Of a stretch of 64,000 nucleotides of DNA, positions 34,200 through 43,410 are shown piece after piece. The stretch lies in the NCBI RefSeq assembly GCF_027853245.1, contig NZ_JAPTZM010000001.1; one strand, written 5' to 3'. This stretch comes from Atlantibacter subterraneus. Its GTDB lineage: Bacteria > Pseudomonadota > Gammaproteobacteria > Enterobacterales > Enterobacteriaceae. A model generated the notes under the pieces. That model saw nothing but the letters and a program-made list of their open reading frames with translations, did not search any database and was not told the origin of the DNA. A program made the translations under genes and the position numbers. Position 1 is the first letter of the stretch; every line of letters begins with the position of its first letter.

Positions 34200-35414
34200 T
34201 TACTGCGTAGCGACTGCGCCGCCCTCATGGCGCGTTTCGCGCTTATTTACCGTCGACACCGCCCCGGCATCTGCCGGCGGGGCGTTATTACCCCAGGCAC
34301 CCCGCACGTAATTGGTGACGTCGCGGATCTGCTGGTCGTTAAGCGTGCCGCGATAGGCGGGCATTTTGTAAGAAACATTGCCCCAGGTGGTGGGCGTTTC
34401 AGCCCCTTCGACAATGACCCTGATCAGCGAGCTGGGATCTTCCGCCTGCACCATCCGGTTGTTAACCAACGACGGGACATTATCGTCGGTGCCTTTACCC
34501 TGCGCGCCATGACAGGTGGAGCAATAACGCAGATAAACCGTTTTACCCGCATCGGACTGCCCCGCGTGCGGATTCGCTTTCGTCTGGCGCGTTGGCGCGT
34601 CAGCTTTCAGGCTGAGAAGGTACTGCGCAATAGCGTCGGCATCCGGTTTAGTCAGATATTGCGTGCTTTGCGTAACCACTTCGCTCATCGACCCGGAAAT
34701 CGCTGCGTGCTTGCTGCGTCCGATCAACAACAGTGAGGCTAACTCCTCCGCCGACAGGTCAAGCCCGCGTAACGACGGTGCATACCAGCCGTCAATGGTT
34801 TCCCCACTGAGAAACGCGGCATCGCTGTCGTCATAGGCTTTTTCCTGCATCGCGAAACCACGCGGCGTATGGCAGGCACCGCAGTGTCCCGGCCCGGAGA
34901 CCAGATAAGCGCCGCGTTTCAGGGCGTCCGATGCGTTTGTTGAGGCAGCTTGCGGCGAATCGGTAAAAAAGGCATTCCAGATATGCAGCGGCCAGCGCGC
35001 GGAGAGTAGCCAGGGGATATCAGACTCCCGGTTAGCCGTCGCCGACGGCGGCACGTCCTGCATCATATAGTCATACAGCGCGCGCAAATCCGGATCGGAA
35101 AGTTTGGCATAAGAAGGATACGGCATTGCCGGATAGAGCGGATGCCCGTCTTTTGCTATCCCCTGACGGAGCGCCTTTTCGAAATCAGCATAGCTGTAGC
35201 TGCCGATGCCGTGGGTTTTGTCAGGGGTAATATTCGTGGAGTAGATATCGCCGAGCGGCGTCGGGAACGCTTTGCCGCCCGCCATCGGCGCGCCGCCGGC
35301 GGCGGTATGACACGCTATACAGTCCGACACACGGGCCACGTATTCTCCCTCAGGATGGGCCGCAAGGCTGGCGGTGGAAACCAGAAGTCCGGTGACAATC
35401 AGTAAGTTACGCAT
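34200..35414 (-). CDS. Tri-haem periplasmic cytochrome c (dehydrogenase subunit type)
   Basis: The start at 35414 gives 404 residues beginning with a signal peptide (MRNLLIVTGLLVSTASLA|AHPEG). Three CxxCH haem motifs are present: CIACH near residue 32, CGACH near 180 and CSTCH near 313. This is the layout of membrane-associated cytochrome subunits of alcohol, gluconate and aldehyde dehydrogenases, which pass electrons to ubiquinone. It starts 4 nt after the upstream flavoprotein stop, so the two proteins probably form one electron-transfer unit. An upstream in-frame extension to 35714 overlaps the flavoprotein and is rejected. Confidence 0.9.
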   Translation of the reverse strand: MRNLLIVTGLLVSTASLAAHPEGEYVARVSDCIACHTAAGGAPMAGGKAFPTPLGDIYSTNITPDKTHGIGSYSYADFEKALRQGIAKDGHPLYPAMPYPSYAKLSDPDLRALYDYMMQDVPPSATANRESDIPWLLSARWPLHIWNAFFTDSPQAASTNASDALKRGAYLVSGPGHCGACHTPRGFAMQEKAYDDSDAAFLSGETIDGWYAPSLRGLDLSAEELASLLLIGRSKHAAISGSMSEVVTQSTQYLTKPDADAIAQYLLSLKADAPTRQTKANPHAGQSDAGKTVYLRYCSTCHGAQGKGTDDNVPSLVNNRMVQAEDPSSLIRVIVEGAETPTTWGNVSYKMPAYRGTLNDQQIRDVTNYVRGAWGNNAPPADAGAVSTVNKRETRHEGGAVATQ

Positions 35415-35418
35415 GATT

Positions 35419-37311
35419 TCACCCCATCGCCTTAAGTTCGTTAACGGCTCGCCAGGCCTGATCAATAGCGGTGTGGGCATAGGCGTCCCAGTCGGCGTCG
35501 GCATTCGCGATAGCGATGCGGCCGACAGGCTGGCGGGCCCGCTCGACAATGGTCGGCATCTCTTCCATATCGTCAAACAGCGCCGTCGCGTAATAGGCAT
35601 AGCCATGCGCCCAGCGGTTAACCGTGATCCCCGCGATATCCCGCTGGTGATCGAAACCCGCGCCGCCCAGCATCTCCTGCAACTGGTCACGCACCATCTT
35701 TTCATGCTCCTCAAACGCGGTGCCCAACAAAAATGCGCGCCCTTTGTGAAATTGTTCGCGCGCGGTCATATTGCTGCCGGGATAGGTCGGCACATACACC
35801 ATATGCAGCACCATCGGATCGTCGGGCGATGCGGAATGCTGATAGCCGCCAAGACTGACCGGATAGTCGAGTTTCACGCGGCTGTACGGGGCGGCGGGCG
35901 AATAAAATTCGTGAATGCCGAGCTGCTGAAACGCCCGCCAGTTCCTGACCACCACGTTGGTATACACCAGCGGCGCTTTAACATTAAGGCGCAGATCGGC
36001 TTTCTGCTGCGCCGGCGTTTCCGGCACGATAAACGGGATCATCATGTTATAGCCCGCCATCACCGCGTTACGGCCCACTACCCGGTGCGGTTTACCGTCG
36101 CGTAAATAGGTCACCGCCACGCCTTCCGAAGTGTTGGCGGCATTCACGACGCTGCTGCTGAGCCGAATACGCGTCGGGTTTTCCGGCCTGTCCAGCGCGG
36201 CATAGTCGAGACGCGCTTTAATAGAATCCTCCATGGTCGCGCCGGGCAACGCGTCCGGAATTAAATACTTAACCAGCAGGCGCGCCAGCCCGGCATTGCC
36301 ATCCGGAAAGTGATACACATAAGGTTCCTCCAGATCGGCGAGCGCTTCGCCGTCCAGCGGCGGCAGCCCCATCGCCTCCATGCCCGGCAGTGCGCAGGCG
36401 CGGGCATCGCTACAGGTGATCCCTTCAATGCCGATAGCGAAAAAATCATTGGATCGCTGCTGGAAATAGAGCACCGCCATGGGGCTTAAGCCCACTTTAG
36501 TGGAAAGAAACTCGCGGTAGCTGTGGGTATCCAGCCACTCGCTTTTCTGTTCCACCGTCATGCCCGCCAGGTAGTCGGAAGGATTAACGTGCAGATCGAT
36601 CAGCGCCTTGCGGTCCGCGTCACTCAGGGGAAAATCGTTAATGAACGCGTCGATTGGCCGGCCATTAAGCCGGTCGTGAGGAATGTCATCAGAAACCGCC
36701 CGTCCGGGGTCGCCACTGACGATTTTTGTTACGCCGAAGTTCTTTTTGTCAAAAAACACGCCGCGGCTCATGTTGTGGTCGGGGTAAAAGTTGACGTCAA
36801 AGCCCTGCTTCATGCGGGTAACGCTGATCCCCACGTCGGCCAGTAATTTATTCGCCTCGTCGCTGAAGTTATTGGCGGGCGACTGGAATGACTCGCTGCC
36901 GCCATAGGCAATCAGCGTTTTGCCATCGACGGTAAATTCATTGCGTTTGGCGTGGCCGCCAAAATCGTCGTGGTTATCCAGCACCAGAATTTTGCTCTGT
37001 TTACCCATCTGCTGCTGCCAGAAGCAAGCGGCGGCCAGACCGCTGATCCCGCCGCCGACAATCACCAGATCCCATGTCTCTTCTGTCGGTAAACCGTCAA
37101 TGGCAAAGCGTTGCTGTTCACGGCCCACCGCATGCGCCGTCTCAAATGAACCGGGGTGGTTACCGCGTAAACCCGTTAATGCCGGGGGGTAGTAATCATC
37201 CTGAATTAACGCGCTGTTTTTACCGTTCGCCCGCGCCCAGTCCAGGGGCGTAAGCCCGGCGGCGATAGCGATCGCCACGCCGTTAAGAAAATCACGTCTG
37301 GTAATTGCCAT
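35419..37311 (-). CDS. Tat-exported FAD-dependent amine oxidoreductase, spermidine dehydrogenase-like
   Basis: A 630-residue flavoprotein. The N-terminus has a twin-arginine signal (TRRDFLNG then a hydrophobic stretch). A Rossmann FAD-binding motif lies at about residues 83-88 (VIVGGGISGLAAACFW), followed by DNHDDFGGHAKRNEF. The overall build and length resemble the SpdH spermidine dehydrogenases described from Pseudomonas, Serratia and Citrobacter, haem-linked FAD enzymes cleaving spermidine. The downstream tri-haem cytochrome would be its electron acceptor. The substrate is inferred; an alternative is another amine or a hydroxy compound. It is located between two other spermidine loci (speG and mdtJI). 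Confidence 0.72.
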   Translation of the reverse strand: MAITRRDFLNGVAIAIAAGLTPLDWARANGKNSALIQDDYYPPALTGLRGNHPGSFETAHAVGREQQRFAIDGLPTEETWDLVIVGGGISGLAAACFWQQQMGKQSKILVLDNHDDFGGHAKRNEFTVDGKTLIAYGGSESFQSPANNFSDEANKLLADVGISVTRMKQGFDVNFYPDHNMSRGVFFDKKNFGVTKIVSGDPGRAVSDDIPHDRLNGRPIDAFINDFPLSDADRKALIDLHVNPSDYLAGMTVEQKSEWLDTHSYREFLSTKVGLSPMAVLYFQQRSNDFFAIGIEGITCSDARACALPGMEAMGLPPLDGEALADLEEPYVYHFPDGNAGLARLLVKYLIPDALPGATMEDSIKARLDYAALDRPENPTRIRLSSSVVNAANTSEGVAVTYLRDGKPHRVVGRNAVMAGYNMMIPFIVPETPAQQKADLRLNVKAPLVYTNVVVRNWRAFQQLGIHEFYSPAAPYSRVKLDYPVSLGGYQHSASPDDPMVLHMVYVPTYPGSNMTAREQFHKGRAFLLGTAFEEHEKMVRDQLQEMLGGAGFDHQRDIAGITVNRWAHGYAYYATALFDDMEEMPTIVERARQPVGRIAIANADADWDAYAHTAIDQAWRAVNELKAMG

Positions 37312-37339
37312 AGAAAACCCTGTTTGCTTTCAGTATTAC

Positions 37340-37374
37340 GCGCAAAACCGCGTTACGGTTTTGCGCCGTTTTTA
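37340..37374 (+). terminator. Orphan terminator-like hairpin on the plus strand
   Basis: 11-bp perfect stem GCGCAAAACCG/CGGTTTTGCGC with loop CGTTA, followed by CG and five T residues. No plus-strand gene precedes it. On the minus strand it would lie 29-55 nt upstream of the flavoprotein start. Confidence 0.6.
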
Positions 37375-37585
37375 TAATCGGTGTGTGGTTATCACCCTGC
37401 CGCGGCGGCCTGCCGGGCAGAAAGATTGAGGAAGTGGTCAGCAAAGCACGGCGACCTGCGCCGGAAATTCTTTTTGCGCAATAACCACATACAAACTGAT
37501 AATCACCAGGTTTAGTTCATCACCGCTTCGTTTGCGCAACAAAGAGTTAAAATTTAGATCCTAAGCGATTAATGAACAGGGTTTA

Positions 37586-37600
37586 TGTGACAACGTCACA
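37586..37600. promoter_or_regulatory. Palindromic site between divergent genes
   Basis: TGTGAC-AAC-GTCACA is a perfect inverted repeat. It resembles a CRP site but has a 5-nt rather than 6-nt core spacing (TGTGA-N5-TCACA), so a different regulator is likely. Target unknown. Confidence 0.4.
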
Positions 37601-37806
37601 AGTCACTTGCCGTTTTTAAGACAATTCTTTACCGTCCCGCTCACACCAGTCAGTAAAAGGCCAGAATCAAGGTTTTGCTGCCAAACCCCCTCTGCCTGAA
37701 AGGGTTACAAACTGGAATCATTCCCGACGCATTGCTATAGCTCTTAACAGCCTGACAACACAAGGCATAACAATTCGATAAAGCGCGCTCAGGGAGACAC
37801 ACCGCA

Positions 37807-38517
37807 ATGTATAAAAACCTCGCACTTCGCGCAGTGATGGCGCTACTTGCGCTTATCGTCGTGGCAGGCTTAATCGCCTGGGGCGTCGGTATGGAAACCA
37901 TCAGGGCACGTCAGGTCGATTTACTTTATCTCGGGAAGCAGCATTTGATCCTGGTGTTCAGTTCGATGGCGCTGGCGCTGGCCGTGGGCATCCCCAGCGG
38001 CATTTTGCTTAGCCGTCCTGCCGCCCGTCGGTTCGCTGAATACGTCATGCAAATCTTCAACGTCGGGAATACCTTGCCGCCGCTGGCGGTCCTGGCACTG
38101 GCGATGGTGATTATCGGCATCGGCGATCGTCCGGCGATTATTGCGTTATTCCTCGCCTCACTGCTGCCTATCGTGCGCAACACTTACGCCGGGCTGTGCT
38201 CGGTCCCTGCCTCATTAATTGAAGCCGCTAAAGGCATCGGGATGACGCGCTGGCAACAGTTGCGCCAGGTCGAGCTGCCTAACGCCTGGCCGGTGATGCT
38301 GTCCGGTATCCGTATCGCCACGGCGATTAACGTCGGGACTGCGCCGCTGGCGTTCCTGATTGGTGCCAGCAGCTACGGCGAACTGATTTTCCCCGGCATC
38401 TATCTGAACGATTTTCCGACGCTGATTCTGGGTGCAGCCGCCACGGCGCTGTTCGCCATGATTCTGGATCTGGCGCTGGCGGGTCTGGGCCGACTGATGA
38501 GCCCGCACACCGCCTGA
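37807..38517 (+). CDS. osmY: OsmU osmoprotectant ABC transporter, permease OsmY
   Basis: A 236-residue permease with about six transmembrane helices and the BPD-transport motif (EAAKGIGMTRWQQLRQVELPNAWPVMLSGIR). It is the first gene of a four-gene operon (permease, binding protein, permease, ATPase), the order of Salmonella osmU (STM1494-1491), which lies near mlc as here. OsmU imports glycine betaine and choline-O-sulfate under osmotic stress. The symbol follows Salmonella usage and is not the unrelated E. coli osmY. GGAG lies upstream of the ATG. Confidence 0.88.
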   Translation: MYKNLALRAVMALLALIVVAGLIAWGVGMETIRARQVDLLYLGKQHLILVFSSMALALAVGIPSGILLSRPAARRFAEYVMQIFNVGNTLPPLAVLALAMVIIGIGDRPAIIALFLASLLPIVRNTYAGLCSVPASLIEAAKGIGMTRWQQLRQVELPNAWPVMLSGIRIATAINVGTAPLAFLIGASSYGELIFPGIYLNDFPTLILGAAATALFAMILDLALAGLGRLMSPHTA

Positions 38518-38539
38518 TAATAATAACAAGGAGCGAACC

Positions 38540-39442
38540 ATGAAATTTTTGTCCCGCCTGCTTGCCGCCTTCACGGCAACGGCCCTGCTCGCCAGCGCGG
38601 CGCAGGCCGCGCCGATTGTGCTGGCGACCAAGGGCTTTACCGAACAGCACATCCTTTCCGCTATGACCACGATGTATCTGCAAAAGAAAGGCTTCCAGGT
38701 CCAGCCGAAAACCAATATTGCGGCGGTCATTTCCCGTAATGCGATGGTCAATAACCAGATTGATATCACCTGGGAATACACCGGCACGTCGCTGATTATC
38801 TTTAACAAAATCGATAAGCGCATGACCCCGCAGGAGTCCTATGACACGGTCAAACGCCTTGACGCCAAACTCGGGCTGGTGTGGCTAAAACCGGCGGATA
38901 TGAACAATACCTATGCATTCGCCATGCAGCGTGAGCGGGCGGAAAAAGAAGGCATTACCACCCTGTCACAGATGGTGGAACGGATGGACTATCTGCGCGA
39001 GCATGACCCGAAAAATAACTGGTTGCTGGGCCTCGACCTGGAGTTCGCCGGGCGCAGCGACGGCATGAAGCCGCTGCAACAGACTTACAACATGCATCTG
39101 GATCGCCCGCAGATCCGCCAGATGGACCCGGGCCTGGTGTACAACGCCATCCGCGACGGGTTTGTCGATGCCGGGCTGATTTACACCACCGACGGGCGCG
39201 TCAAAGGCTTTGACCTGAAAGTGCTGGAAGATGACAAAGGTTTTTTCCCCAGCTACGCGGTCACGCCGGTAGTGCGTAAACCGATCCTTGATGCCAATCC
39301 GGGCCTCGACGACGCGCTGAACACCCTTTCCGGCCTGCTGAATAACGATGTGATTTCCACGCTCAACGCGAAGGTGGATATCGACCATGAATCGCCCCAG
39401 AAAGTGGCGCGCGAATTTCTGCAACAGCACAAGCTGCTTTAA
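38540..39442 (+). CDS. osmX: OsmU substrate-binding protein OsmX
   Basis: A 300-residue periplasmic protein with a signal peptide ending AQAA (cleavage near residue 23). The mature domain starts APIVLATKGFTEQHIL, typical of the OpuAC/ProX type-2 quaternary-amine-binding family. Aromatic residues in ITWEYTGTSLIIF and the later YTTDGR motif are likely to form the ligand cage. AAGGAG lies 8 nt upstream. It follows osmY by 22 nt and precedes osmW by 12 nt. Confidence 0.9.
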   Translation: MKFLSRLLAAFTATALLASAAQAAPIVLATKGFTEQHILSAMTTMYLQKKGFQVQPKTNIAAVISRNAMVNNQIDITWEYTGTSLIIFNKIDKRMTPQESYDTVKRLDAKLGLVWLKPADMNNTYAFAMQRERAEKEGITTLSQMVERMDYLREHDPKNNWLLGLDLEFAGRSDGMKPLQQTYNMHLDRPQIRQMDPGLVYNAIRDGFVDAGLIYTTDGRVKGFDLKVLEDDKGFFPSYAVTPVVRKPILDANPGLDDALNTLSGLLNNDVISTLNAKVDIDHESPQKVAREFLQQHKLL

Positions 39443-39454
39443 GGAGGCGACCCG

Positions 39455-40102
39455 ATGGAGACGATTCATTACATGTTGGATAACGCCGGGTATATCGGCG
39501 AGCTGACCCTTCAGCATTTGTGGCTGGTTGGGCTGGCGGTAGGCATGGCGATTGTGATTGGCGTGCCGCTGGGCGTGCTGATTGTGCGCCATAAATGGCT
39601 GGCGACCCCGGTACTTGGTATCGCCACCGTGATGTTGACTATTCCGTCCATCGCGCTGTTCGGCCTGATGATCCCGCTGTTTTCGCTGATCGGTCAGGGT
39701 ATTGGCGCGGTGCCCGCCGTTACGGCGGTATTTCTTTACTCGCTGCTGCCGATTGTGCGTAACACCCACACCGCGCTGGAGAGCCTGCCGCCGGGGCTGC
39801 GTGAAGCCGGGCGCGGCATCGGCATGACCTTCTGGCAGCGCCTGCGTTGGGTGGAAATCCCGATCGCCCTGCCGGTGATCTTCGGCGGCATTCGCACCGC
39901 GGTGGTGATGAACATCGGCGTAATGGCGATTGCGGCGGTGATCGGCGCGGGTGGCCTGGGATTGCTATTGCTTAACGGCATCGGCGGCAGCGACATCCGT
40001 ATGCTGATCGCGGGTGCGGTAATGATTTGCCTGTTGGCGATTGTACTTGACTGGATGCTGCACCGTTTACAGGTGCTGCTGACTCCGAAGGGGATACGAT
40101 AA
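39455..40102 (+). CDS. osmW: OsmU permease OsmW
   Basis: A 215-residue permease with about six membrane spans and the EAA loop EAGRGIGMTFWQRLRWVEIPIALPVIFGGIR, which contacts the ATPase. It has the usual OpuB/YehY-type length. It starts 12 nt after osmX with AAGGAGG upstream. Its stop codon overlaps the osmV start (TAATG), indicating coupled translation. Confidence 0.9.
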   Translation: METIHYMLDNAGYIGELTLQHLWLVGLAVGMAIVIGVPLGVLIVRHKWLATPVLGIATVMLTIPSIALFGLMIPLFSLIGQGIGAVPAVTAVFLYSLLPIVRNTHTALESLPPGLREAGRGIGMTFWQRLRWVEIPIALPVIFGGIRTAVVMNIGVMAIAAVIGAGGLGLLLLNGIGGSDIRMLIAGAVMICLLAIVLDWMLHRLQVLLTPKGIR

Positions 40103-41247
40103 TGATAAAACTGGAAAACCTCACCAAACAGTTCACACAGAAAAACGGCCAGACCTTTAAAGCCGTGGATAACGTTAATCTCAACGTGCCGGAAGGCGAG
40201 ATGTGCGTGCTGCTCGGCCCTTCCGGCTGCGGCAAAACCACCACGCTGAAAATGATTAACCGGCTTATCGCCCCCAGCAGCGGCACTATTCTGATTAACG
40301 GTAAAGACACTCAAGAGATGGATACCGTGACGCTGCGCCGCAACATTGGCTATGTGATCCAGCAAATTGGTCTGTTCCCGAATATGACCATCGAGGAGAA
40401 CATCACCGTGGTGCCGCGAATGCTGGGCTGGGATAAAGCCCGCTATCAGGCGCGCGCGGCGGAGCTGATGGACATGGTGGCGCTGGACCCGAAAAAATTC
40501 CTCCACCGCTACCCTAAAGAGATGTCCGGCGGGCAGCAACAGCGTATCGGCGTGATCCGCGCCCTGGCGGCGGATCCGCCGGTGCTGCTGATGGACGAGC
40601 CTTTCGGCGCGGTCGACCCGATTAACCGTGAAGTGATCCAGAACCAGTTTCTGGAAATGCAGCGCCAGCTTAAAAAGACCGTGATGCTGGTGAGCCATGA
40701 TATTGATGAAGCGCTGAAGCTGGGCGACCGCATCGCGGTGTTCCGCCAGGGGCGCATCGTCCAGTGCGCCAGCCCGGACGAACTGCTGGCGAAACCGGCC
40801 AATGAGTTTGTTGGCTCGTTTGTCGGCCAGGACCGCACCCTGAAGCGTCTGCTGCTGGTACAGGCCGGCGACGTGACCGACCAGCAGCCGACCATCACGG
40901 TGCAGGCGTCGACGCCGCTATCAGAAGCCTTCGCGATTATGGATGACAACGATCAGCGCTCGGTCACCGTGGTGGACGGCGATTCCAAACCGATTGGTTT
41001 CGTGAAACGCCGGGAAGCGCGCGGTGCGACGGGCGTTTGTGGCGATATCCTGCACCCGTTCCGTATCACCGGCAAAGCGGAGGACAACCTGCGCGTGGTG
41101 CTGTCGCGCCTGTATGAGCACAACACGGTATGGATGCCGATTGTCGATGAGGATGGACGCTACAGCGGAGAGATTTCGCAAGATTATATCGCCGACTATT
41201 TGAGTTCAGGACGAACCCGTCGTGCATTGAATATTCACGGGGAATAA
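40102..41247 (+). CDS. osmV: OsmU ATP-binding protein OsmV
   Basis: A 381-residue ABC ATPase. Motifs are Walker A GPSGCGKTT (near residue 38), Q-loop IQQIGLFPNMT, signature MSGGQQQRIG, Walker B VLLMDEPF and H-loop VMLVSHDIDEA. After about residue 240 there are two CBS domains (VQASTPLSEAFAIMDDNDQRSVTVVD and a second ending VDEDGRYSGEIS). Such CBS pairs sense ionic strength in OpuA-type transporters. The ATG overlaps the osmW stop. It is the last gene of the operon and is followed by an intrinsic terminator. Confidence 0.93.
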   Translation: MIKLENLTKQFTQKNGQTFKAVDNVNLNVPEGEMCVLLGPSGCGKTTTLKMINRLIAPSSGTILINGKDTQEMDTVTLRRNIGYVIQQIGLFPNMTIEENITVVPRMLGWDKARYQARAAELMDMVALDPKKFLHRYPKEMSGGQQQRIGVIRALAADPPVLLMDEPFGAVDPINREVIQNQFLEMQRQLKKTVMLVSHDIDEALKLGDRIAVFRQGRIVQCASPDELLAKPANEFVGSFVGQDRTLKRLLLVQAGDVTDQQPTITVQASTPLSEAFAIMDDNDQRSVTVVDGDSKPIGFVKRREARGATGVCGDILHPFRITGKAEDNLRVVLSRLYEHNTVWMPIVDEDGRYSGEISQDYIADYLSSGRTRRALNIHGE

Positions 41248-41251
41248 ACAG

Positions 41252-41280
41252 AAAAGGGATACTCACGTATCCCTTTTTCT
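41252..41280. terminator. Intrinsic terminator of the osmU operon
   Basis: 11-bp stem AAAAGGGATAC/GTATCCCTTTT with loop TCAC and a T run, located 5 nt after the osmV stop. The reverse strand also has a U-rich tail, so it serves bioD2 as well. Confidence 0.9.
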
Positions 41281-41282
41281 TA

Positions 41283-41963
41283 TCAGGCGCTCAGCTGGAT
41301 ATGCGCCGCAGGTAGCTGGATGTAACGGGCCAGATCGCGTTGCTCGGCGCGTGGCAAATACGGCAACTCACCCATTAACGGTGCCGGAATTTTTTTACTC
41401 AGCACCTCAATGATTTCCGCATAGTGCGCCAGGCCCGGATTGATACGGTTTGCCACCCAACCCACCAGCGGCAACCCGTCGCTGGCGATCGCCTGAGCGG
41501 TCAGCAGGGCGTGGTTGATACACCCTTCCTGAATCCCCACCACCATCACCACCGGTAGCTGTTCCTGAACGACCCACTCCGACAGCGGCCGCAAATCGTT
41601 CATCAGGCTGCGCCAGCCGCCTGTGCCCTCCACCACCACGTGATCGGCCTGGGCGCTGAGCTGGCTCAGCGTATCGGTCAACAGGGGATAATTGATGGGG
41701 AAACTGTGCGCCACGCTGCTTTCATCTTCGCTCAGCGCAATCGGATTGATCGTTGAATAAGGCAATGCCAGAGTGGACACGCTTTGCAACACCAGGGCGT
41801 CTTTATTGCGTAACCCCTCTGGCGTCTCTTTACTGCTTTTGGCGACAGGTTTAAAACCCACTACGCTTTTCCCTTCCGCCGCCAGGGCCTGAAGCAGCGC
41901 ACGGGAAACGACCGTTTTACCAACAGCTGTATCTGTACCCGTTACAAAGAAACGCTTAAACAT
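41283..41963 (-). CDS. bioD2: Dethiobiotin synthetase paralogue BioD2 (YnfK)
   Basis: The ATG at 41963 (GGAG upstream) gives 226 residues; an adjacent GTG at 41966 is possible. P-loop TGTDTAVGKTVVSRALLQAL and the biotin-synthesis motif VVEGTGGWRSLM are present, with conserved LPYLPRAEQRDLARYI at the C-terminus. It is close to E. coli YnfK/BioD2, a paralogue of the main BioD. The reaction is ATP- and CO2-dependent ring closure of 7,8-diaminopelargonate. It is located next to mlc, as in E. coli. Confidence 0.93.
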   Translation of the reverse strand: MFKRFFVTGTDTAVGKTVVSRALLQALAAEGKSVVGFKPVAKSSKETPEGLRNKDALVLQSVSTLALPYSTINPIALSEDESSVAHSFPINYPLLTDTLSQLSAQADHVVVEGTGGWRSLMNDLRPLSEWVVQEQLPVVMVVGIQEGCINHALLTAQAIASDGLPLVGWVANRINPGLAHYAEIIEVLSKKIPAPLMGELPYLPRAEQRDLARYIQLPAAHIQLSA

Positions 41964-42086
41964 CACAAACTCCAGGTTATGCTCTTAAAGTATATTGATT
42001 CGGAATAATTCAATATCGAAAGTCTAAGAGAAGACATCTGGAGTCAGCTTGAGATAGCGCAATTTTTAGTGGATTATGAAAATTTG

Positions 42087-43304
42087 TTAACCCTGCAACA
42101 GACGAATCAGCAGCGATCCCGTATACATCGCGTCTTTGACCAGCGCCGCACCTGCCATGGTGCCCTGATTGGTAAACTGCGTGCTCTCCACTACCGTATT
42201 GCGACTGTAAGCTGGTAGCGCCTGCTGGCGAATGCAGTCGGCGATGGCCGGAAACAAAATATCCGACGCCCGGTTGAGCGGCGAACCAATCAAGATTTTC
42301 TGCGGATTAAACAGGTTAACCATGATCGCCAGAATGCGACCAACGTTGGTCCCTACCCCGACGATAATATCCCGCGCCAGCAAATCGCCTTTAAGCGCCG
42401 CTTCGCATAACGTATCCACATTCAGCGGCTGGCCGTGCAGCATCGATCCCATAGACTGGTTCATGCGCTGCTGCGCCAGCTCCAGCACGCTATCGATGCT
42501 GGCGATGGTTTCCAGGCAGCCGTGGTTGCCGCAGTAGCAGCGTTTACCGTAAGGATCGACCTGGGTATGGCCGATCTCCACCAGGCTGCTGCTGCCCGCG
42601 TGGAGTAATCGCCCGTCAGTGACCACCCCTGCGCCGACGTTATGGTCGATCACCACCTGAATCACGTCCCGCGCGCCGCGCGATGCGCCAAACAGCGATT
42701 CCGCCATGGTCCATGCGCTGATGTCGTGCTGAATAAACACCGGCACCCCGGTGCGGTTTTCCAGCGCCGGGCCGAGGGGCATTTCCTGCACGTCATAAAA
42801 CGGCATGCGATGCACCACACCGTTTTCAGTATCGATAATCCCCGGGAGCGTAATGGCGATAGCCGTCAGCCGTTCGAGCTTTTGCTGATGGCGAATAAAA
42901 AATTGATCGATATGGGCGATGATGCGCTCCAGCAACGGCTGCTGGTCCTGCTGCGGCAGCGCCAGTTGCTCTTCCACCACCAGTTTGCTGCTGAGATCGC
43001 GTAGCGCAAGGTTGATTTCCCCACGATTAATGCGCACCGACAGATAGTGCCAGGCTTCGGTTTCCACCATCAATCCCACCGCCGGACGCCCACGGCTGCC
43101 CGGCTCCTGGATTTCGGTTTCCTGCACCAGGTGCGCTTCAATCATTTCGCGGACGATTTTAGTGATACTGGCAGGCGCCAGCTGCGCCAGACGCGAAAGG
43201 TCAATACGGGACACCGGGCCAAGTTGGTCTATCAGACGATACACCACACCGGCATTCGTCTGTTTAATCTGATCAATATGGCCCGGTTGACTATCAGCAA
43301 CCAC
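42087..43304 (-). CDS. mlc: Mlc (DgsA), global glucose repressor
   Basis: A GTG start at 43304, as in E. coli mlc, gives 405 residues. It is a ROK-family repressor: N-terminal winged HTH (RIDLSRLAQLAPASITKIVREMIEAHLV), ROK motifs in VIQVVIDHNVGAGVVTDG, and the zinc site HTQVDPYGKRCYCGNHGC (His plus three Cys). The C-terminal amphipathic region GSLLIRLLQG corresponds to that needed for EIICB-Glc (PtsG) sequestration in E. coli. It represses ptsG, ptsHI, manXYZ and malT in the absence of glucose. Confidence 0.97.
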   Translation of the reverse strand: MVADSQPGHIDQIKQTNAGVVYRLIDQLGPVSRIDLSRLAQLAPASITKIVREMIEAHLVQETEIQEPGSRGRPAVGLMVETEAWHYLSVRINRGEINLALRDLSSKLVVEEQLALPQQDQQPLLERIIAHIDQFFIRHQQKLERLTAIAITLPGIIDTENGVVHRMPFYDVQEMPLGPALENRTGVPVFIQHDISAWTMAESLFGASRGARDVIQVVIDHNVGAGVVTDGRLLHAGSSSLVEIGHTQVDPYGKRCYCGNHGCLETIASIDSVLELAQQRMNQSMGSMLHGQPLNVDTLCEAALKGDLLARDIIVGVGTNVGRILAIMVNLFNPQKILIGSPLNRASDILFPAIADCIRQQALPAYSRNTVVESTQFTNQGTMAGAALVKDAMYTGSLLIRLLQG

Positions 43305-43410
43305 TGCAATCTCCCTTTATTTTCGGGCTTCGAAATAAACTTACGCTATGGTGAAGCACATCAATACGAGCCGTCAAATTTTTAGTCATGGTTGTGATTT
43401 ACAGCACGTT

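Larger units (their letters stand above)
37312..37806. other. Divergent intergenic region, spdH-like gene to osmU operon
   Basis: About 495 bases with no credible ORF. It holds a strong terminator-like hairpin close to the flavoprotein start, a palindrome TGTGAC-AAC-GTCACA, and the presumed osmotically controlled promoter of the osmU operon nearer 37700. I cannot place the start sites. Confidence 0.5.

Noticed and set aside
35415..35714. N-terminal extension of the cytochrome c ORF
   Set aside because: It lies inside the flavoprotein gene in another frame and would bury the signal peptide.
37586..37600. CRP site reading of TGTGACAACGTCACA
   Set aside because: The spacing between TGTGA and TCACA is 5 nt, not the 6 nt required by CRP, so it is listed only as an unassigned palindrome.
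37650..37901. 83-codon minus-strand ORF between the flavoprotein and osmY
   Set aside because: It overlaps the osmY start antisense and has no ribosome site or recognisable product.
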